Shown: positions 44,110-52,735, counted from the first letter of the stretch. The stretch: 64,000 nt of DNA from Halorientalis pallida (GCF_004118325.1 NZ_RDFA01000002.1:315001-379000); one strand, 5' to 3'. The notes: generated from the sequence alone by a model not told the origin. Translations and numbers: made by a program.

Positions 44110-44919
44110 ATGAGCGAGGTAGTGGTTCCAGCGGCGTGGGTGGCCGACCGACGCGACGAGGTCACCCTCGTCGACGTCCGAGACGCCTGGGAGTTCGACG
44201 GCATCGGCCACGTCCCTGGCGCGGTGAACGTTCCGTTCGACTCGTTCCGGGCCGGCGAACACGCCGTTGACGGCGAGACCGGCGAGGCTGGGATGCTCCC
44301 CGGCGGCGAGGGCTTCGCCGATCTCATGGGTGAGGCCGGGATCACCGACGAGGACCACGTCGTCGCCTACGACGACCACCACGGCGTCTTCGCCGCGCGC
44401 CTGCTCGTGACCGCCGAACTGTACGGGCACGACCCCGCGAAACTCCACCTGCTGGACGGGGACTTCTCGGCCTGGCAGCGCGAGCGCGAGACGACGAGCG
44501 AGGCGACCGCCGTCGACCCGGCGACCTACGAGGCCACCGACCCGACCGCGATCGAGACGCCACTGATCGACGCCGACGCGGTCGCCGCGGCCGCCGACGA
44601 TCCCGACGCCGTCGTCGTCGACACCCGCGAGGACTGGGAGTACGAGGAAGGCCACATCCCCGGCGCGGTCCGGCTCGACTGGCGGGAACTCGTCGACGAC
44701 GAGACCCGGGGCCTGAAATCACGGGCGGAGATGGAGGAAGTCCTCGAAGCACGCGGTATCACGCCCGAGAAGCGGATCGTCCTCTACTGTAACACCGCCC
44801 GGCGGATCAGCCACACCTACACCGTCCTCCGGCACCTCGGATACCCGGACCTGCAGTTCTACGAGGGGAGCCTCACCGAGTGGGAGGAGGAGGGACGGCC
44901 ACTCGAAACCGGGAGCTAG
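44110..44919 (+). CDS. Two-domain rhodanese sulfurtransferase 2
   Basis: A 269-residue tandem rhodanese divergent from sulfurtransferase 1. The N-terminal domain (VTLVDVRDAWEFDGIGHVPGAVNVPF) has D in place of the catalytic Cys (VVAYDDHHGVFAA). The C-terminal domain has VVDTREDWEYEEGHIPGAV and the active loop VLYCNTARRISHT with C227. The loop CNTARRIS differs from CRIGERSS of the neighbour, which suggests a different sulfur donor or acceptor. The two genes share a divergent control region and are probably co-regulated. The stop overlaps a convergent exporter gene in a CTAG. Confidence 0.92.
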   Translation: MSEVVVPAAWVADRRDEVTLVDVRDAWEFDGIGHVPGAVNVPFDSFRAGEHAVDGETGEAGMLPGGEGFADLMGEAGITDEDHVVAYDDHHGVFAARLLVTAELYGHDPAKLHLLDGDFSAWQRERETTSEATAVDPATYEATDPTAIETPLIDADAVAAAADDPDAVVVDTREDWEYEEGHIPGAVRLDWRELVDDETRGLKSRAEMEEVLEARGITPEKRIVLYCNTARRISHTYTVLRHLGYPDLQFYEGSLTEWEEEGRPLETGS

Positions 44920-45926
44920 TCGTCCGGCGGTGCGGGTTCGACGCCCATCTCCGTCGAGAGTTGCTGGCCGGCCTCCAGCAGGACGGCGACGGCCAGGGGC
45001 CCGGCGATGAAGCCGACGATCCCGACGGTGAGGACGCCGCCGGTGAACCCGACGAAGTAGAGGCTCCCGGGCATCCCGGCGGTGTAGGTCGCCAGTCGCG
45101 GGCGGATGAGCGCGTCCGGGAAGAACCCGACCAGCACCAGTCCGAAGGCGACGACCAGCACCGCCGCGCCGGGATTGCCCAGCGTCACCTGGTAGATTCC
45201 AAGCACGATCACCAGCACGCTCGGGCCGACGATCGGGATGAACTGGAGGATGCCGGCCAGGACCGCGAGGACGAGCGTCGATTCGTAGCCCAGCACCGCG
45301 AAGACGACGTACGCGATCAGGAAGGTGCCGAAGGCCGTCGCGGCCTGCAGGACGTAGATCGCGTACAGCGTGTCCCGCACCCGGCGGTGGAACCCCTCCA
45401 CGATGTCGTGGTAGACCGAGGGGACGAGTTCGAAGGTCGTCGCCCGGATCTCGTGGGGCCGCCACAGCAGCGCGTACACGAGCAGGACGAACAGTGCCGT
45501 CTTCAGCGCGATGACGGGCGCGGCCGCGGCCAGGTCGACCGCCACGTCCGTCAGCACGGTCTGGGCTCGCGTGCGCACCACGCTCACGTCGACGACGAAC
45601 TCGACGCCGAACGCCGAGACGGGGATCTCGGGCGGGAGGTCGCTGACGAACGTGACGAACGTCAGCCTGCGAGCGTACAGCGCGCCGACGATCGGGAGCG
45701 CCGCGATCACGACCGCGAGAAAGCCCACCAGCGTCGCCACGCCGGCCGACACCCGTCGCCCCCACCCACGGTGGCGGACCAGCTGGCGCACGGGATAGAG
45801 GACGTACGCCACCGTCACCGCGAAAAACACCGTCGCGAGCACCTCCGACAGGACGGCCGTCGCCAGGATCGCCAGTACGACGAAGGCCCCCAGCAACACG
45901 CGACGTCGACGCCGATCTACCGCCAT
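44916..45926 (-). CDS. AI-2E family transporter
   Basis: A 336-residue polytopic membrane protein with about seven hydrophobic segments: VLLGAFVVLAILATAVLSEVLATVFFAVTVAYVLYPV at the start, then a long middle soluble segment, then VLAGILQFIPIVGPSVLVIVLGIYQVTLGN. This IPIVGP-like signature is diagnostic of the AI-2E (PerM/TqsA, UPF0118) family. Haloarchaeal members have no known ligand; autoinducer transport should not be assumed, and antiporter activity has been reported for other family members. Four bases overlap with the convergent rhodanese gene. Confidence 0.88.
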   Translation of the reverse strand: MAVDRRRRRVLLGAFVVLAILATAVLSEVLATVFFAVTVAYVLYPVRQLVRHRGWGRRVSAGVATLVGFLAVVIAALPIVGALYARRLTFVTFVSDLPPEIPVSAFGVEFVVDVSVVRTRAQTVLTDVAVDLAAAAPVIALKTALFVLLVYALLWRPHEIRATTFELVPSVYHDIVEGFHRRVRDTLYAIYVLQAATAFGTFLIAYVVFAVLGYESTLVLAVLAGILQFIPIVGPSVLVIVLGIYQVTLGNPGAAVLVVAFGLVLVGFFPDALIRPRLATYTAGMPGSLYFVGFTGGVLTVGIVGFIAGPLAVAVLLEAGQQLSTEMGVEPAPPDD

Positions 45927-46061
45927 GCCACTCCCTTCCCACCCCGCCGACTAAACTTTCATCCCAGAACACGTCGACCGGCCGAAACCACTGCACGACA
46001 AGCGGTATCACACCTCAATAGTCGGCACTTGCAGGTGAAACAGAGGGGTTCGCGGCAGGAG

Positions 46062-46742
46062 TCAGGGAGCGACGCCGACCGTCAGGAGCGTGCCGTAGGT
46101 ACGGTAGCGCTCGATCATGTCAGCCCGTGACGCCCAGTTTTCGGTTGGAAATTCGTCGGCCGGTGGGATCGTGATCTCCCGGTCCGGGATGCGATCCTGG
46201 CCGGCGACGTGTAGGCCCGCGTCGCGGAAGGCCTGGCGGTACTCCCGTTCGGACCAGCGGGTCATCTCGACGCCGACCATCTCGGGCCAGTGGTGGGAGT
46301 GGACGTTCTCCTCGTAGAAGTTCACGGCGCAGTAGAACGTGCCGCCGGGCCGGAGGACGCGTGCCAGTTCCGAGAGCGCCACGTGCGGGTCGCTCGCGTA
46401 GTAGAACGCTTCCATCGAGAAGCAGTGGTCGACGGAGTCGTCGGCGAAGGGGAGGTGCTCGAAGTCGCTCACGAGGTACGTGACCTGCGAATCGTCGGTG
46501 TAAGACCGGGCGTTGCTCGCCATCTCGGGGGCGGCGTCGAGGCCGTAGACCCGGCCCGCGTCGGCGGTCTCCCGGAGCGCACGGCCGGCGTAGCCGCTCC
46601 CACAGCCCAGGTCGAGGACGGTGTCGCCGGGTTCGACCGGCATCCGCGCCAGCGCGTGTTTCGCGGTGTGCCAGTGGCGTTCCTCCATCCCCTTGTCGCG
46701 GCCCTCGCTGGCCCACCGGTCGAACTCTTCGCGGACGCTCAT
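46062..46742 (-). CDS. Class I SAM-dependent methyltransferase
   Basis: A 226-residue enzyme with a Rossmann SAM site: motif I VLDLGCGSGYAGRALRE, motif II GLDAAPEMASNA, motif III LPFADDSVDHCFSMEAFYY and VLRPGGTFYCAVNFYEE. The pattern is of UbiE/Coq5-like or small-molecule methyltransferases. FYEENVHSHHWPEMVGVEMTRWSEREY is a substrate-side segment seen in haloarchaeal relatives, but the substrate is unknown. The start at 46740-46742 is chosen. It is divergent from the DUF2391-like gene with an 85-nt gap. Confidence 0.85.
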   Translation of the reverse strand: MSVREEFDRWASEGRDKGMEERHWHTAKHALARMPVEPGDTVLDLGCGSGYAGRALRETADAGRVYGLDAAPEMASNARSYTDDSQVTYLVSDFEHLPFADDSVDHCFSMEAFYYASDPHVALSELARVLRPGGTFYCAVNFYEENVHSHHWPEMVGVEMTRWSEREYRQAFRDAGLHVAGQDRIPDREITIPPADEFPTENWASRADMIERYRTYGTLLTVGVAP

Positions 46743-46827
46743 TGCCGGGCGAAGCGGCGGCGCGGACATAACGGGTTCGGTCCGGGCGAGCCGAGACGCT
46801 TTTCGGACTGGGCGTCCGCTTCGGGGT

Positions 46828-47253
46828 ATGGGACGCCGACGACGCCGGTACCGGGTCGCCGACACTGCCCAGCAGTTGGTCGGGGGGTTCCTGCTGGCCG
46901 GTCCGTTCGTCGTCACCGAGGAGGTGTGGAGCCTGGCGCGGAACATGAGCGCGCTCCACGCACTCGTCACGGTCGCCATCGTCTTCGGCATCGGCTACGG
47001 CGCGCTGTACAAGGCCGACGAGGACCGCGACCCCGAGCGCGAGCAGGAAGTGGGCGGCATTCCGGTCCGGTTCGTCTCGCTGATGGGCGTCGCCTTCGGG
47101 AGCGTCCTCGTCCTCGCGGTCGCCTTCACCGCGCCACAGACGTTCCTCCCCGACCTCGGTCACCTCGAACAGGCGCTGGTAACCGCGAAAGCGATCAGCG
47201 TCGGTGCAATCTTCAGCGTCGTCGGCGCGGCCACCGCCGACAGCGTGTTCTGA
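46828..47253 (+). CDS. DUF2391/TIGR02587-type membrane protein (141 aa)
   Basis: A membrane protein starting MGRRRRRYRVADTAQQLVGGFLLAGPFVVTEEVW, with three or four hydrophobic segments. It ends in an Ala/Val-rich helix (AISVGAIFSVVGAATADSVF). The basic start followed by QQxVGGxLLAGPFxVTEE is the DUF2391 pattern found across haloarchaea and some bacteria. No function is known. The second half (LMGVAFGSVLVLAVAFTAP) is typical for this family. Confidence 0.72.
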   Translation: MGRRRRRYRVADTAQQLVGGFLLAGPFVVTEEVWSLARNMSALHALVTVAIVFGIGYGALYKADEDRDPEREQEVGGIPVRFVSLMGVAFGSVLVLAVAFTAPQTFLPDLGHLEQALVTAKAISVGAIFSVVGAATADSVF

Positions 47254-47303
47254 CCCGCACCCGGACCCGCAAATTTAACGCCGACCCTCTCCGTGTTGCC
47301 CGC

Positions 47304-47882
47304 ATGGACTACGAACTCGCCATCGAGAACACGCCGGACACCATCTCCGGGGGGACGGGCGTACTCCTCTTGCACCCGAGCACCGGCGAAACCGACCGTA
47401 TCGACACCGAATTCCTCGCCACCGACACCGACCACATGCTCATCATCTCGACCCGCACCACCGCCCGCGAGGTCGAGCAGAAACTGGAGTACTACGAAGT
47501 CGACGAGACCCGCGCCACCATCCTCGATACCCTCTCGATCGAACGGGGCTACACGCGACGCCGTTCGGACAACGTCCGCTACGTCTCCTCGCCCGACGAC
47601 CTCGACGGCATCGTCGAAGACGCCCGCGAGTGGATCGAATCCCACGACGGCAAGCTCCGGATCACCGTCGACTCCATCACCGAGATGGCCTACTACGCCG
47701 ACGACGACCGCACCCGCGAAGCCGTCGAGGACCTGCTCGACCTGCTCGGGGAGCACGGCGCCGTCGGGCTCTTTCACCTCTCGCCGGAGGTCCACGACGA
47801 GGAGATCGTCGACGGCTACCGCGACCTGTTCGACGGCGTCGTCGAACTCTCGGCGGACGGCACCGTGACCAGCGAGTTCTGA
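47304..47882 (+). CDS. RecA/KaiC-like protein lacking the P-loop (192 aa)
   Basis: Starts MDYELAIENTPDTISGGTGVLLLHPSTGETDRIDTEFLATDTD. The fold order (strand HMLIISTRTT, a segment VRYVSSPDDL, strand LRITVDSITEMAYYADD, strand GAVGLFHLSPEVHDEEIVDG) follows a RecA core with a Walker-B-like VDS. However, the segment where the Walker A loop should be reads HPSTGETDRID, with no GxxxxGK. It resembles the protein at 11500-12138, which keeps a P-loop-like motif. A nucleotide-free or regulatory role is likely. AATTTAACG about 28 nt upstream suggests a leaderless start. Confidence 0.65.
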   Translation: MDYELAIENTPDTISGGTGVLLLHPSTGETDRIDTEFLATDTDHMLIISTRTTAREVEQKLEYYEVDETRATILDTLSIERGYTRRRSDNVRYVSSPDDLDGIVEDAREWIESHDGKLRITVDSITEMAYYADDDRTREAVEDLLDLLGEHGAVGLFHLSPEVHDEEIVDGYRDLFDGVVELSADGTVTSEF

Positions 47883-47891
47883 CGACGGAGC

Positions 47892-48119
47892 TCAATCGGA
47901 CCGAGTCGTCTGCCATACCGGACGTGGCAGAATAGACGGTCCCAAAGTGCCGTTTCGAGAGAACGTATCGGGGACCGGCGGACCACGGGGAGAGTCAATC
48001 AAACTCTCGAACAGGAGCGAGAACAGCAGGAGGATCACGAGCAGCGGGACAAGGACGCCGACCAATCCGAAAACCGATCCGGCCAGGAGGGGGAGGAAAC
48101 CACTAGCGAGGGCGACCAT
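47892..48119 (-). CDS. Small hydrophobic protein (75 aa)
   Basis: Starts MVALASGFLPLLAGSVFGLVGVLVPLLVILLLFSLLFESLID: one or two membrane helices, then a hydrophilic tail with PRGPPVPDTFSRNG. The membrane half is convincing, the tail less so. It lies 30 nt downstream of the gene at 48150 on the same strand and converges on the RecA-like gene. Confidence 0.45.
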   Translation of the reverse strand: MVALASGFLPLLAGSVFGLVGVLVPLLVILLLFSLLFESLIDSPRGPPVPDTFSRNGTLGPSILPRPVWQTTRSD

Positions 48120-48149
48120 ACTCGCACCTCAGTCGCCCCGGAATAAAAG

Positions 48150-48944
48150 TCAGCGGTCCAACTGCTCGAACGTTTTCCGCGCCCACTCGACGGCGTACTC
48201 GGAGCCAGTCTGTGCGTAGGCGCTCGTCTCCAGTGCGGCGAAGGGTGCCGGGATCTCGATCCGGTCGTCCACGGCGTGTTTGATCGCGCTACAGGCCAGT
48301 TCCGCGGCGGCCGGGAACTCCGTCTGACCCCGGGCGACTTCCGTCGAGAGGTCGCCCAGTCGCGGTTCGAGGCGCTGGCCGGCGTCGACCCACGCGTCGA
48401 ACAGGTCGGGGAAGTCGCCGTCCCAGTCGGCGAAGACCTCGCGGGTGTGCAGGCCACAGTACGCGACGTACAGCGCCGCGGCCAGCTGGTAGACGCCCGC
48501 GGGGTCGAGCGGCACCGCAGTCGCTAGCTCCCGGTAGCGCTCCCCGAAGAAGACGAGGAAGGATTCGGGCAGGTCGAGGCCGACCTCGACCAGCGCCTCG
48601 GCGAGCAGGAAGTCCACGAACGCATCGGGCGAGGTGGCCAGCCGCGGCTTGACGAACACGACCGGGGGGTCGGTCTGTCGGGTCCAGGTGACGCCGCCGT
48701 CGCCGGGCAGGCCGACCGTGAAGTCACTGCCGGCGTACTGGGCGAGCGGGTCGGGCACGTCGGCCGGAAGCCACTCGTCGGGGAAGGAGACGGGATCGAG
48801 GCCGTCGACCAGCAGGCCGAGTTCCTCGGCGACGGCCGGGTCGAGCGTCTCGAAGTCCCGTTCGGTCCCCAGGACGAGCGCGTCCGGGGCGTGGGCCTCC
48901 CGGACTGCCGCGAGGGCACCGTCGAGCGCACGCGTCTCGAACAT
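48150..48944 (-). CDS. Uncharacterised haloarchaeal protein (264 aa)
   Basis: Starts MFETRALDGALAAVREAHAPD. Acidic and mainly helical with an LVLGTERDFETL start segment, a central VVFVKPRLATSPDAFVDFLLAEALVEVGLDLPESFLVFFG and a C-terminal helical part FPAAAELACSAIKHAVDDRIEIPAPFAALE. No catalytic or binding motif is recognised. It starts directly after the stop codon of the 29-residue microprotein (48945-49034), so the two are surely translated together. Confidence 0.7.
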   Translation of the reverse strand: MFETRALDGALAAVREAHAPDALVLGTERDFETLDPAVAEELGLLVDGLDPVSFPDEWLPADVPDPLAQYAGSDFTVGLPGDGGVTWTRQTDPPVVFVKPRLATSPDAFVDFLLAEALVEVGLDLPESFLVFFGERYRELATAVPLDPAGVYQLAAALYVAYCGLHTREVFADWDGDFPDLFDAWVDAGQRLEPRLGDLSTEVARGQTEFPAAAELACSAIKHAVDDRIEIPAPFAALETSAYAQTGSEYAVEWARKTFEQLDR

Positions 48945-49034
48945 CTACGCCAGCGCGGCGCCGAGAATCTGTGCGACGGCGAGCACGGCCGTGAGGGCGA
49001 GCGTCAACAGGACGATCTTGGTTGCCTGACTCAT
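48945..49034 (-). CDS. 29-residue single-helix membrane microprotein
   Basis: The ATG at 49032-49034 gives MSQATKIVLLTLALTAVLAV followed by AQILGAALA and a TAG that abuts the ATG of the next gene with no spacer. One membrane helix with a short polar N-terminus is all there is. The tight junction and the hydrophobic, in-frame peptide make coding likely despite its size. It may stabilise or tether the downstream 264-residue protein or set its translation level. Confidence 0.6.
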   Translation of the reverse strand: MSQATKIVLLTLALTAVLAVAQILGAALA

Positions 49035-49186
49035 ACCCGCGAGTACCGTCAGCTACGGTTTAAAACCTTCAGTTCGTGCCGGGCACGGTTCGCCCGCTCA
49101 CCCGTTCGGCGGCTTCCCTCCGGTCGGCATCCCGCTCACTCCGTTCGTCCGTCGAGCCGCCGGTCGCTTCGCTCCCGGCGATCCCG

Positions 49187-50653
49187 TCAGTCGTCCCCGG
49201 TCGCCCCCACGTCCGCGCTCCGGGCGACGCCCTGCCACTTCCCCGTCCAGAAGCGCGCGGTGTTGACCGCCGCTTTCACGTAGAAGTCGGCGATCAGCGC
49301 GACGAAGATCGCCGGCAGGCCCCAGCCCAGCCCGGGGGCGATGGAGAACCCGGCGACCGAAATCGCGTAGCCCGCCGGCAGCGCCAGCGCCGCGACGGGC
49401 AACCGGACCAGATACGACCCCGCGAAGGTGCCGTACAGTGGCCAGCGCGTGTCGCCCGCGCCGCGCAAGCTGCCCCGCATCGTCCGCGAGATCGAGAAGC
49501 CGGCGACGATCACCCCGAACACGCGGACGAACTGCACCGCCAGGTCGGGGTAGGCGGTGCCAAAGGCGAGCGCGATGGGGCGGGCGAAGGCGACCAGCAC
49601 CCCGCCGAACAGCAGTTGCGTCACCAGCGCGATGCGCATGGTCTGCCAGCCGTAGGCGGTCGCGTCGGCGTCCTCGCCCGCGCCGACGGACTGCCCGACG
49701 AGCGTGCTGGCGGCCGTCGCGTACCCCCAGGCGGGCATCAGCGCCAGCAACATCACCCGGCGGCCGATGGCGTAGGCCGCCACGACGGGCGTCCCCAGCA
49801 CGCCCAGCACGAACAGGAAGGGGAATCGGCCGAACGTCTGGAGCAGGCGCATGCCGGCCAGCGGCAGGCCGACGCGGACGATCTCCCGGCACAGCGAGAG
49901 GTCCAGTTGCGGCCCGCGGAGGGGGAGCCGCACGGCGTACCGCCCCGATGAGAGCAGGCCGAGAAAGACCGTCGCGGCGAGCGTGTTGGCGGCGGCCGTC
50001 CCCCACGCCGCGCCCGCCACGCCGAGTTCCGGGAACGGACCCCACCCGAAGATGAGGACGGCGTTGAGGACGACGTTCGTCGGCAGTGTCAGCAGCCGGA
50101 CGTACATCGGCGTCCGCGTGTCGGCACTGCCGGCCAGCGCCCGCGCGGCGATCATGCTCCAGAACCGGAAGGAAAGCGACAGCATGACGATCTGGAGGTA
50201 GACCGCCCCGAGTTCGATGGTCCGGGGGTCGTCGGTCAGCACGTCCAGCATCGGCCCCGCGTACACCCAGGTCAGGGCAGTCAGCGGGATCGAGATCGAG
50301 AGGGAAAGCCACAGCGACTGCTTGACCGCCAGGTCCGCGCGGGCGGACTCGCCGCTGCCCTGCAACCGGGAGACGACGCTGATCGTGCCCGAAGAGAGCG
50401 CCAGCGACAGGCCAAATCCGAGAAAGTAGTACTGAAAGCCCAGTTCGAGCGCGGCGATGGCCGTGTCGCCGATGGCGATGCCGACCATCAGGAAGTCCGC
50501 GATCCGCAGGAGGATGCGGAGCCCGCCGGTGACCATCACCGGCACGGCCAGGTCGAACGCCTCGGTCCCCTTCTCGCGGTCGACCACTCCGAACCGGGCC
50601 AGCAACGCGGGGAACCGCAACAACGCGGCGCGCACGGCGTCGCGGATGCCCAT
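49187..50653 (-). CDS. MATE-family multidrug/cation efflux transporter
   Basis: A 488-residue membrane protein with twelve hydrophobic segments. FDLAVPVMVTGGLRILLRIADFLMVGIAIGDTAIAALELGFQY and LALSSGTISVVSRLQGSGE in the first half, then LGVAGAAWGTAAANTLA and TLVGQSVGAGEDADATAYGWQ in the second, form the MATE two-lobe pattern. Family members export drugs or metabolites against Na+ or H+. The long loop between lobes and the soluble C-terminal RSADVGATGDD are ordinary. The gene begins immediately after the GNAT reading frame on the same strand, so an operon is likely; resistance role is inferred only. Confidence 0.9.
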   Translation of the reverse strand: MGIRDAVRAALLRFPALLARFGVVDREKGTEAFDLAVPVMVTGGLRILLRIADFLMVGIAIGDTAIAALELGFQYYFLGFGLSLALSSGTISVVSRLQGSGESARADLAVKQSLWLSLSISIPLTALTWVYAGPMLDVLTDDPRTIELGAVYLQIVMLSLSFRFWSMIAARALAGSADTRTPMYVRLLTLPTNVVLNAVLIFGWGPFPELGVAGAAWGTAAANTLAATVFLGLLSSGRYAVRLPLRGPQLDLSLCREIVRVGLPLAGMRLLQTFGRFPFLFVLGVLGTPVVAAYAIGRRVMLLALMPAWGYATAASTLVGQSVGAGEDADATAYGWQTMRIALVTQLLFGGVLVAFARPIALAFGTAYPDLAVQFVRVFGVIVAGFSISRTMRGSLRGAGDTRWPLYGTFAGSYLVRLPVAALALPAGYAISVAGFSIAPGLGWGLPAIFVALIADFYVKAAVNTARFWTGKWQGVARSADVGATGDD

Positions 50654-51233
50654 CTACACCCACCACGAACCGGAGCCCCCTGTGGCTTTCGACCGCGGAA
50701 GCCGTGACAGCACCACACGGGCCGCGGACGAGTCCAGCCGCGTCCGGTACAGGACGAGCGTCAGGTCGTCGAACCCCTCCACGTCGACGGTTCCCGTGCG
50801 CTGGAACCCGTTGGCCTGGTAGAACGCCTGTGGCGCCGTCTGGTCCGGGTCGGTGTCGAGCAGGAGATCCCGGTAGCCGAGTTCCCGGGCGCGGCGCGTC
50901 AGTTCGGCCAGCAATCGCTGGCCGTACCCCTGGCGCTGGTGGGGGGTCGACGCGCATCCGGGTGAGCACACCCGCCGGGTGGCGTATCGACTCGAACTGG
51001 TCGACGTACCACTCGTCGACGGGGCGGAGCGCACCCATCGCCACTAGCTGCTCGCCGTGGACACCGACGAAGAACTCCCCGCCAGCGTCGAGATACGTCC
51101 CCTCGACGTCGTCGAGGGCCGTGTCCTCGACGTCCGGGTCGTACGTTCCGGCGTCGATCGTCGCGCGCTCGTGGAGCGTTCTGACGGCGCGGCGATTCCC
51201 CGAACAGTACTGCCGGACGGTGAAATCCGTCAT
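50654..51233 (-). pseudogene. GNAT-family N-acetyltransferase gene with a frameshift in a G6 tract
   Basis: The first part reads MTDFTVRQYCSGNRRAVRTL to VLTRMRVDP, then shifts out of frame; the second part continues HQRQGYGQRLLAELTRRARELGY to GGSGSWWV in another frame. On the coding strand the junction is GTCGACCCCCCACCAG (six C; plus strand 50941-50946): with five C the two parts join as RVDPHQRQGYGQRL, the acetyl-CoA loop (Q/R-x-x-G-x-G/A). The repaired protein would have about 192 residues. Either a real inactivating or phase-variable mutation, or a homopolymer sequencing error. Confidence 0.8.
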
Positions 51234-51287
51234 CGGCGACGGGTTCGCGACCGGCGAGGACAGGTTTCGGGCAAGCCGAAACCGATC

Positions 51288-51533
51288 TCAGGGAATGATC
51301 TGCTCGCCGTCGTCGTCGTAGACCGCGATGGCGTCGACGGGACAGGAGCGGGCGGCGAACTTCGCGTCCAGTTCGGCGTCCTCGGGGACCTCCCGGGCGA
51401 ACAGGTCCTCGTCGACTTCCTCGCCGTCGACCAGAATGGCCTTGCCGGCGTCGTTGTCCTCCTCGAACCCGTCCCACTCGGCGGTACACTGGAACATCCC
51501 GATACAGGTGTCGCGGTCGAATTCGACGCGCAT
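51288..51533 (-). CDS. Small ferredoxin, probably [3Fe-4S] (81 aa)
   Basis: Starts MRVEFDRDTCIGMFQC. Cysteines are C10, C16 and C64 (ARSCPVDAI); the position that would be the second ligand of a [4Fe-4S] cluster (residue 13) is Met. This CxxxxxC...CP pattern indicates a [3Fe-4S] cluster or a cluster with an unusual fourth ligand. Such single-cluster ferredoxins pass electrons to P450s or dehydrogenases. An acidic surface is typical for haloarchaea. The ATG at 51533 is chosen over one 60 nt upstream. Confidence 0.82.
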   Translation of the reverse strand: MRVEFDRDTCIGMFQCTAEWDGFEEDNDAGKAILVDGEEVDEDLFAREVPEDAELDAKFAARSCPVDAIAVYDDDGEQIIP

Positions 51534-51616
51534 GGCCGAGCGTTCGGCCGACGCAGGCTTGAGTGTGACGACGGCGCAGCCAACCTTTTTCACTGACAGG
51601 AACGCAGTCCGGGTCG

Positions 51617-52735
51617 ATGCCCTCCCCCCCGATCACGGTCGTCGCCCACTGCTGGCTGGCGGCAGTCGTTTTCCTGGCCGTGCGGACGGCGGCCGGCTAC
51701 GTCCACCGGATCACGGCTGGCCCCGCAAGCACGGCCGGACGGCTCCGCACGCTTCGAGAAGTCGGCTACGTCGTTGCCACGCTCGCAACGCTGGGGCTCG
51801 CGGTGACGATCGGGACCCTGCCGCTGGCCGCGGCGACGATCCGACGCGTCGGGCCGACGCTCCCCGCCGGCCTCGTCGGCGTCCTCGCCGCCGCCGCGCT
51901 CCTGCTCGGGCCGGTCCTGCTGGGGTTGCTGGCGGTGCAACTCGGGACGCTCCGGCACCGTCGGCTGTCGCGCCGGCTCGACCTGACCTACCGGGACGTG
52001 ACGGGGTGGTTCACCAGCCGGTTCGTCGCGACCGTGCTGGCGCTGGCGGCGGCGACAGCGGTCGTCACGGCCGCCGATTCGACGGTCGGCCGGCTCGCAG
52101 TCGCCGTCGTCCTCGGCGGTCTCGGGACGGTCCTCTCACCGTACGCGGTCAGCTTCACCGTCCGGGACCGGCCGGCGACGGAGCGCGAACGCGAGATGGC
52201 AGACGTCCCCGCGGACTGTCGGCTCCGAGTGGTCGACGACCGGACGCGGTTCGGGGTGGCCATGGCGGCGGGCGTCCTGCCGGGCCAGCGGTACGTCTTC
52301 GCCGCCGAGTCGCTGTTTTCGAACCTCGGCGAGCGGGAACTGGCGGCGGTCGTCGCCCACGAGGTCGGGCACCACGAGTGCGGCCACGTCCCGCTCCGGT
52401 TCGGGGCGTTCCTGGCGGCGGCCGTCCCGCTTTTGATCGCGCTGGAGTTCGGCGGGACGACGGCGCTGTTGGCGGGGGTCGGGCTGGCCGCCGCGGGTGC
52501 GGTCGGAGCCTTCGCCGTCGTCCGGCGCACGGAGTACGCGGCCGACGCCTACGCCGCCCGGCAAGGGCTCGGTCCGGCGCTGGCGGCGGCGCTTTCGGAA
52601 CTGGCCGTCCAGCGCGTCCTGCTGACGACGCCCGGGCCCCACGCCGGTCCCTTCGCGGCGCACCCGCCGCTGCACGCGCGGGTCGCACGGCTCGACGACG
52701 GGACGACGCGGGAGCCACCGGCGACCCCGAGCTAG
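51617..52735 (+). CDS. M48-family membrane metalloprotease (HtpX/STE24-like)
   Basis: A 372-residue membrane protease. N-terminal membrane segments (about 5-30, 50-115, 140-180) precede the catalytic domain with HEVGH at 248-252 (HEVGHHECGH), the zinc site, followed by two more membrane segments and ERYAADAYA-like RRTEYAADAYAARQG carrying the third ligand Glu. This is the protease fold of HtpX and STE24. It may act in membrane protein quality control. The last four bases overlap the convergent cheC gene in CTAG. Confidence 0.88.
   Translation: MPSPPITVVAHCWLAAVVFLAVRTAAGYVHRITAGPASTAGRLRTLREVGYVVATLATLGLAVTIGTLPLAAATIRRVGPTLPAGLVGVLAAAALLLGPVLLGLLAVQLGTLRHRRLSRRLDLTYRDVTGWFTSRFVATVLALAAATAVVTAADSTVGRLAVAVVLGGLGTVLSPYAVSFTVRDRPATEREREMADVPADCRLRVVDDRTRFGVAMAAGVLPGQRYVFAAESLFSNLGERELAAVVAHEVGHHECGHVPLRFGAFLAAAVPLLIALEFGGTTALLAGVGLAAAGAVGAFAVVRRTEYAADAYAARQGLGPALAAALSELAVQRVLLTTPGPHAGPFAAHPPLHARVARLDDGTTREPPATPS

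Noticed and set aside
44916-45926. AI-2 autoinducer export function
   Set aside because: The family name is historical; archaeal ligand is unknown, so the call is kept at family level.
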